DNA from: Salarchaeum japonicum
Lineage (GTDB): Archaea; Halobacteriota; Halobacteria; Halobacteriales; Halobacteriaceae
NCBI RefSeq assembly: GCF_020614395.1
Contig: NZ_CP085324.1
Span: forward strand, 1,803,564 to 1,867,563
Reading direction: 5' to 3'
Length of the DNA stretch: 64,000 bases
The notes under the pieces were generated by a model. The model was not told the DNA's origin, searched no databases, and was given only the letters and a program-made list of their open reading frames with translations. Shown in pieces: positions 59,409-64,000 of this stretch. A program made the position numbers and the translations under genes. Every line of letters begins with the position of its first letter. Within the stretch, counting starts at the first letter, position 1.

Positions 59409-59576
59409 ATGAAATCAGTCAGGAAGGGCCTCCGGGCGGGCGAACTGGAGAAGGACACCTACGACCGACTGGTGTGCGCGGAGTGCGGGGAGAACCTCAA
59501 GACGGAGAACGACCCGGACGAGGTCGGGAGCGTTCGCGTGTGTCCCGAGTGCGGGAAGCGCTGGCAGCAGATATAG
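59409..59576 (+). CDS. HVO_0758-family zinc-finger micro-protein
   Basis: This 55-residue protein has two zinc knuckles: LVCAECGENLK and VRVCPECGKRW. It starts MKSVRKGLRAGELEKDTYDR. It matches the small zinc-finger family I recall as HVO_0758 in Haloferax. The four Cys can bind one zinc. Its biological role is not known. It has its own TATA-like GGTTTTTACGG upstream (about 59376). Confidence 0.85.
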   Translation: MKSVRKGLRAGELEKDTYDRLVCAECGENLKTENDPDEVGSVRVCPECGKRWQQI

Positions 59577-59591
59577 CGACCGAACGCCGCG

Positions 59592-60467
59592 TCAGTACGC
59601 GTCGAGGGCGGCGCGGTAGCCCTCGCGGAACGTGGGGTACGCGAACTCGTAGCCGAGCCGATGCAGGCGCGCGTTCGAACAGCGCTTGCTCGTCAGAACC
59701 CGGCGTTCCGCGGCCTCAGAGAGGTCGCCCTCCCGCAGGCGTTCCTCCTTCGTGCGTTTCGGCGGACGAGGGACGCCGGCCTCGTCCGCGAGCCAGTCCG
59801 CGAACGCGTGCTTCGAGACGGGTTCGTCGTCCACCGCCAACAGAACCTCGGGCGCGTCCTCGGTGAGCGCGAACCGCACGACTCCGGCGGCGTCGTCCCG
59901 GTGAATCATGTTCAGGTAGCCCTCCGTGACCGGGCCCTCCAGGTAGCGCTCCAGGCGGTAGCGGTCGGGGCCGTAGAGGCCGGCGAACCGGACGACCGAC
60001 CCGTCGATGCCGTGGTCGGCGGTGCGCTCGCGCGCGAGGCGCTCGGCCTCGGCGAGCACCTCGGTCTTCTCCGTGGTGGGTTCGAGCGGCGTGTCCTCGT
60101 CAACCCAGTCGCCGCCGTGGTCGCCGTACACGCCCGTGCTCGACGTGTACACGAATCTCTCTGGTGGGTTCTCGCGCCCGCCGAAGTGGTCGATAGCGGT
60201 TCGGAGGCCCTCGACGTACACCTCGCGGGCGGCGTCGGCGTCCCGGCCGCCCGAGGACGCGATGAACACGACGGCGTCCGCGTCCGGCACGACTTCGAGG
60301 CTCTCGGGGTCGGTCACGTCCGCGCGCACGCCGTCGAACCCCGCGTCCGCGATGGCCGACAATCCGGCGTCCGACCGCCGGACGCCGACGGGGTCGTGGC
60401 CGGCGGCGGCGAGCTGGCGGCCGAGTTCGAGCCCGACGTACCCACAGCCCAGGATGGCGACCCGCAT
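59592..60467 (-). CDS. NAD(P)-dependent epimerase/SDR-like protein
   Basis: The protein has 291 residues. The nucleotide motif is MRVAILGCGYVGLELGRQLA, and FVYTSSTGVYGDHGGDW gives the extended-SDR strand. The Tyr-Lys pair of active epimerases is not evident; the YeeZ-like atypical SDR group lacks it. Late MIHRDDAAGVVRFAL is typical of these. The substrate is unknown. The ATG at 60467 overlaps the preceding TGA. Confidence 0.88.
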   Translation of the reverse strand: MRVAILGCGYVGLELGRQLAAAGHDPVGVRRSDAGLSAIADAGFDGVRADVTDPESLEVVPDADAVVFIASSGGRDADAAREVYVEGLRTAIDHFGGRENPPERFVYTSSTGVYGDHGGDWVDEDTPLEPTTEKTEVLAEAERLARERTADHGIDGSVVRFAGLYGPDRYRLERYLEGPVTEGYLNMIHRDDAAGVVRFALTEDAPEVLLAVDDEPVSKHAFADWLADEAGVPRPPKRTKEERLREGDLSEAAERRVLTSKRCSNARLHRLGYEFAYPTFREGYRAALDAY

Positions 60468-60898
60468 CACCAGGGGTTCTCGACCGCGAGGTAGTGATGA
60501 ATCTCGGCGTACTCGCGGAGCGTCATCGGCTGGCGGCCCTCCACCTTCTGCTGGACCTCCTTCGGGTCGAGCGCGGACTCGATGCCGTCCGCGAGCGAGT
60601 CCACGTCCACGACCGCCGAGCTCATCTGGAGCATCACGTGGTCTTGGAGTTCGAGGCGGACGGTTTCGGCGTCCGGCCAGTCCTCCGTGAGCGCGAGCAA
60701 GTCCGCCGCCTCCGCGGTCGTCACGGGGTCGCCCTCGCCGGCTTCGATGTCGGCGACGCGGTCGGGGGAGAGCCCGGTCGCGTCGGCGACGGCGTCCGCG
60801 CCCTCGGCCTCGATGACGGCGAGCAGGGCGGCCTCGTACTCCGCGAACACCTCGTCCGCGGAGACGGACTCGGGTTCGGAGATGGTGTCGGTCAACAT
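60467..60898 (-). CDS. DUF5791-like haloarchaeal protein
   Basis: The protein has 143 residues. It contains ADATGLSPDRVADIEAGEGD, an HTH-like segment, and ends with QQKVEGRQPMTLREYAEIHH. I recall this family as DUF5791. It is soluble and acidic. The stop overlaps the start of the epimerase gene, so the pair is coupled. The function is unknown, but DNA binding is possible. Confidence 0.8.
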   Translation of the reverse strand: MLTDTISEPESVSADEVFAEYEAALLAVIEAEGADAVADATGLSPDRVADIEAGEGDPVTTAEAADLLALTEDWPDAETVRLELQDHVMLQMSSAVVDVDSLADGIESALDPKEVQQKVEGRQPMTLREYAEIHHYLAVENPW

Positions 60899-60936
60899 AG
60901 TCCGGGGTAGGCGGCCGGCGCGTATGTGGCTTTATG

Positions 60937-63711
60937 TTACCAGCCGGGCGAGCGCTCGTCCGCGTTCCCGTCGGTGTCGCCGACGCCGCGCGGGCCGGGC
61001 GGGACGGCCGCGACGACCACCGTGTCGAACGCGAACGCGACCCGGGTGTTCCGGCCGAGCGGGTCGGGGCGGCCGTCGCCGTCCACGTCGAGGGAGACCG
61101 CGGCGTTCTCGCGGACGTACTCGTACGCGCCGGCGTCGAATCCGGGCGGGAGCGCGCCGCCCGAAATCGCGACGCGGTCGTAGCCGCCGCGGACGGAGAC
61201 CGTCCACGCGTTCACCGTGGCGTACCAGAACCCGGGCAGGGGGACGACCGGGAGGCCGGCGGGGAGCGCGGCGAGGCGTCCGCCGAGCGCCCGGCGGGCG
61301 CGTTCCGTGGACGCGCGTCCGAGCGCGTCGGTGAGTTCGCCCCGAACCCGCTCGCGCGCCGCCCGAACCACGTCCTCGTCCACGCCGCCCCCGTCCCGGG
61401 AGAGCGCGCGGGACTCCGCGCGGAGCGCCGCGGCGAGCGCCACGCGCTCCGTTCCACGCGACCCCGAATCCGCGACGACGGCCGCGGCGAGCGACCCGTT
61501 CGTCGCCGCCCGCGCCCGCGCCGCGTCCGTCCGCCAGCGCGCCGCCGCGTTCGAAACCACGCGTTCCGCCGAGTCCGAGTCGAGACCGGTTCGGTCGGCG
61601 AGCGCGGCCGCGAACCGCTCGCGGACGCGCGCGGTCTCGGCGCGCACGGCGGCCCCGAGGTCGGGGGTTCGTGCGCCCGCGACGGCGAGGAGGTCGGCAG
61701 CCGTCGCCAGTCGAACCGCGCGCGCACCGCCGTCGAACGCCGCGTCCGCGACGGCGTCGGCGGCGTCGCCGTAAGGGAGCGTGAACACGTTCACGTTCCG
61801 CGCCGCGAGGGCCTCGGCGTCCACCAGCGAGAGGTAGCGCGGGGACGCATCCACGTCGGAGACCACGGTTTCGGGGGTCTCGCGGGTCGTCGCGCCAGTG
61901 GGAATCCAGCCGCCGAGCCGGGAGACCGTGTCGCGGAGCGCGCCCCGAACGCCGGCCGCGTCGTCGGCGCGCTCCCGAACAGCGGCGAGGGTCGAATCGA
62001 GGTAGCGGGCGCGAGCGGCGGTGAGCGCGCGCTCCGCGAGCGAGCCGTAGCGGGCGGGCGCGGCGACCAGACGGTCGCGGTCGGCGGCGAGCGTGTCCGC
62101 GAGCGCCGCGACCGGCGACGACGCGAGGACGCCCGCGCCGCTCACCCGGGTCGTCGTCGAGGTGTTCGCCACCCGGTCACGGGTGCGTCCGAGCGACCGC
62201 GCCGCGCGCTCGACGAGCGCCGCGGGCGGAGACACTCGGACAGTCGCGGAGCGCGTGCCGGCGTCGTCCGTGGCGGCGCGGGCGGCGAGCGCGTCCGCGC
62301 CGCCCGGGAGGAGCGAGCGTCGAACCGCATCGGTCGCCCGCTGGCTAAGGGCGTCCACGGGACGGGTCGGAACCCCGTCGAGCGCCGCGGGTCGGGCGGC
62401 GAGCGCGACCGAGACGCGGTACGCCGACCGCTCGACGTCGGTGAGCGTGCGAACCGCAGAGCCGTTCGTCCACGAGGAACGGGTCGTCCTGGTCACCGTC
62501 ACGCGCCGGCTGACCGAATCGAGCGCGCGGAACCCGCCGGGAACGTCGAACGACCCGGGGGACGCGGCCGGAGCGGACGCGACGGTCGTCTCGGTGGTGG
62601 TGTCGGTCGCGAGCCGCGTCCAGTTCGCGGGTGGAGTAGCGGCGTCGAGGCGGCGGTCGGTTCGCGTCACGCGGACGAGACGGCGGGCGTCGAGCCGGTA
62701 GGCGTCCGCGAGCGCGTCGGCGAGGCCGCCGTCGAGCGCGTCGAGGAGGGCGGTGTCGGCGGCCGCGGCGGGCGTGAGCGACGACGACGCGGCCGGGTCG
62801 GGCGGCGGGCGGGCGGGCGTGACGTTCACCGCGTCAAGGATGCGGGTCGCGCGCTCCCTGGCGCTCGCGCGGGTGACGGCGAGCGCGTCGGTGACGCCGG
62901 TGAGCGCGTACGCCCGACCAACGGCGTCGCTCGATGCGTTCGACGCGCGGCCGAACGTCGCGCGCTGGACGGCGAGCAGGCCGTCGTTCGCCGCGACCTC
63001 GACGTGGCGGTTCGCGAGGACGTTCGCGATGGGCGCGCCGGCGTACTGCGCGAGACCGCGCGCGGCGGTGTAGGGCGCGAGCCGCAGGGTCGCCTCGCGG
63101 GCGAGCCCGTAGCCGCGAAGGACGCCGCGGTCGAGTCGCGCGGCGAACGACGCCATTCGGTCGTGGAGCGCGAGTACGGGCGTGTCCACGACGACCGAGA
63201 CGGCGCGCTCGCGGACGCCGACCGACTCGCCGTGGTCGGTGACGGCGAGCGTCGCGTTCCGGACGGTCACCCGAACCCGGTTCGGGAGGAGTTCGTCGAA
63301 TTCGACCGCGCGAATCGCGCGGCGCGCGTCCCGGGGTGTGTCGAGCGGGTCGAGCGACACGCGGGCGGACGCGGCACCGTGGCTGGCGTCGAGGTCGTCG
63401 AACGCCGCGCGGGCGGCGGCGTAGACGCGGAGCGCGAGCGCGTCCCGGAAGGCGGAGTCGTCGCGGAGGACGCGCCCGTAGGGCGTGTCGGCGGGCGCGA
63501 CGACGGGGTTGGCGGCCGCGGCGGCGCTCGCCTCGATGGTCGCGCGTTCGAGGGCGACGCGCGCGCCAGTGAGTGCGCGGTCTGCGGCCCGGTCGGCGGC
63601 GTTCGTCTCCGCGGGCGTGTCGCGGGTGGCGAGGGTCGCGCCGAGGGCGGTCGCGGTGACGAGGAGGACGACGCCGACGAGCGCGAACGGGACGCGGCCG
63701 CGGTCGTCCAT
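60937..63711 (-). CDS. Large exported/membrane-anchored protein of a pilus-type cluster (DUF7286-like)
   Basis: The protein has 924 residues. The N-terminus MDDRGRVPFALVGVVLLVTA combines a basic residue, Gly and a hydrophobic helix, similar to archaeal pilin-like signal segments. The rest is extracellular in character: Ala/Arg/Asp/Thr-rich, with helical stretches and many Asn-X-Thr/Ser sites (SNASSD, ANTSTTTR). The C-terminal part includes a calcium-like SLDVDGDGRPDPLGRN. I recall such proteins as DUF7286 next to pilB/pilC genes. The ATG at 63711 overlaps the stop of the upstream gene (TGATG). Confidence 0.75.
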   Translation of the reverse strand: MDDRGRVPFALVGVVLLVTATALGATLATRDTPAETNAADRAADRALTGARVALERATIEASAAAAANPVVAPADTPYGRVLRDDSAFRDALALRVYAAARAAFDDLDASHGAASARVSLDPLDTPRDARRAIRAVEFDELLPNRVRVTVRNATLAVTDHGESVGVRERAVSVVVDTPVLALHDRMASFAARLDRGVLRGYGLAREATLRLAPYTAARGLAQYAGAPIANVLANRHVEVAANDGLLAVQRATFGRASNASSDAVGRAYALTGVTDALAVTRASARERATRILDAVNVTPARPPPDPAASSSLTPAAAADTALLDALDGGLADALADAYRLDARRLVRVTRTDRRLDAATPPANWTRLATDTTTETTVASAPAASPGSFDVPGGFRALDSVSRRVTVTRTTRSSWTNGSAVRTLTDVERSAYRVSVALAARPAALDGVPTRPVDALSQRATDAVRRSLLPGGADALAARAATDDAGTRSATVRVSPPAALVERAARSLGRTRDRVANTSTTTRVSGAGVLASSPVAALADTLAADRDRLVAAPARYGSLAERALTAARARYLDSTLAAVRERADDAAGVRGALRDTVSRLGGWIPTGATTRETPETVVSDVDASPRYLSLVDAEALAARNVNVFTLPYGDAADAVADAAFDGGARAVRLATAADLLAVAGARTPDLGAAVRAETARVRERFAAALADRTGLDSDSAERVVSNAAARWRTDAARARAATNGSLAAAVVADSGSRGTERVALAAALRAESRALSRDGGGVDEDVVRAARERVRGELTDALGRASTERARRALGGRLAALPAGLPVVPLPGFWYATVNAWTVSVRGGYDRVAISGGALPPGFDAGAYEYVRENAAVSLDVDGDGRPDPLGRNTRVAFAFDTVVVAAVPPGPRGVGDTDGNADERSPGW

Positions 63712-64000
63712 CACGCCCACCACCGCCGGAGCACTATCGAGGCGTCCCCGACCCGGAGGACGGCGGCGGTCGTGTCCGCGTCCCGCGGCGGCGACGCGCC
63801 GACGCGGAGCGCTCGGCCGTCCGCGCGGACGAGCACGCTCGACCGGCCGGGAAGCGCGTCGATGCGGTCGCGCACGACGGCGGCGACGGCCCGCGCGTAG
63901 GACGAGTCCGGGCGGGGCGCGGCCGCGGCGAGGTGGACGGCGACGGTGGCGCGAACCGGCCCGGACGTGGCGTTCGCGGTGGCGGTGGTGACCGCGAGCG
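63711..64000 (-). CDS. Partial gene upstream of the large pilus-type protein (DUF7285-like?)
   Basis: Only the last 96 codons are in the window. They read through ATVAVHLAAAAPRPDSSYAR and AVAAVVRDRIDALPGRSSVL and end LRVGDASIVLRRWWA. The stop overlaps the next ATG. The composition (Ala/Arg/Val) matches small pseudopilin-associated proteins in the same haloarchaeal cluster, but identity is uncertain because the start is outside. Confidence 0.55.
   Translation of the reverse strand, partial: LAVTTATANATSGPVRATVAVHLAAAAPRPDSSYARAVAAVVRDRIDALPGRSSVLVRADGRALRVGASPPRDADTTAAVLRVGDASIVLRRWWA

Noticed and set aside
60934-63900. A 988-codon open frame on the plus strand
   Set aside because: It lies opposite the pilus-type gene. 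Its composition is Arg/Gly/Val/Asp-rich with no domain, as expected of a mirror frame in high-GC DNA, while the minus frame has a signal segment and a coupled start.
1-64000. tRNA, rRNA, CRISPR, complete IS or prophage
   Set aside because: Gaps are short and were read on both strands; none shows cloverleaf, regular spacer-repeat array, transposase or integrase.

Overview
The window comes from a haloarchaeal chromosome (class Halobacteria; the genus cannot be fixed from sequence alone). By eye it is about two-thirds G+C. Its proteins are rich in Asp and Glu, many starts are leaderless with a TATA-like element 25-30 nt upstream, and twin-arginine lipoproteins are present. Archaeal markers include TFB, LonB, the thermosome, archaeal-type NMN adenylyltransferase, ADTH synthase with 3-dehydroquinate synthase II, and MfnA-type aspartate decarboxylase. 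Genes are packed tightly on both strands. Many neighbours overlap by 1-17 nt, both as coupled ATGA/TGATG starts and as convergent ends. I see no tRNA, rRNA, CRISPR array, intact IS element or prophage, so this reads as core chromosome.

Layout: 0-6 kb, gatB (cut by the window edge) diverges from a coiled-coil protein-smc-scpA chromosome-folding operon. 6-10 kb, a degenerate-ATPase protein, MTA phosphorylase, a His-rich nickel transporter diverging from nikR, and a purine-type phosphoribosyltransferase. 10-18 kb, an exported alpha/beta hydrolase coupled to a PhzF isomerase, PEP synthase, aspartate decarboxylase and two membrane proteins. 17.8-18.1 kb, a gene-free stretch with strong RNA-like folding. 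18-29 kb, metG, pyruvate kinase, an NfeD/SPFH membrane-domain pair, a winged-helix protein, a Tat-exported lamin-tail protein and an AglD-like glycosyltransferase. 29-38 kb, tfb, aroD, a histidine kinase, an alkyltransferase-like protein without the catalytic cysteine, trpC-trpB-trpA, ADTH synthase and DHQ synthase II: most of an early-shikimate plus tryptophan block. 38-48 kb, UspA, CPBP protease, lonB, nadM, a TRIC-type channel, an amino-acid permease, a thermosome subunit and an amidohydrolase. 48-64 kb, methyltransferase, glycosyltransferases, small regulators and zinc-ribbon proteins, radical SAM, Hsp20-like, FAD oxidase, Nudix, MFS and epimerase genes. The window ends inside a cluster that looks pilus-related.

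The most unusual element is at 42.61-42.75 kb, directly upstream of the TRIC-channel gene. The first codons of that gene are repeated twice upstream as two short open frames. Each copy is followed at exactly the same offset by a 19-nt hairpin. The two stems differ at most base pairs yet both pair, and the second frame ends in an ATGA overlap with the real start codon. This looks like a tandem leader-peptide/stem-loop cassette. Other items worth follow-up are the structured RNA candidate upstream of metG, the duplicated 3' end of the amidohydrolase gene, TGTACA-type boxes on the trp promoter, a 16-bp palindrome at ppsA, the Cys-to-Asp alkyltransferase homologue, and a pyruvate kinase whose C-terminal phosphohistidine-like domain lacks the histidine.
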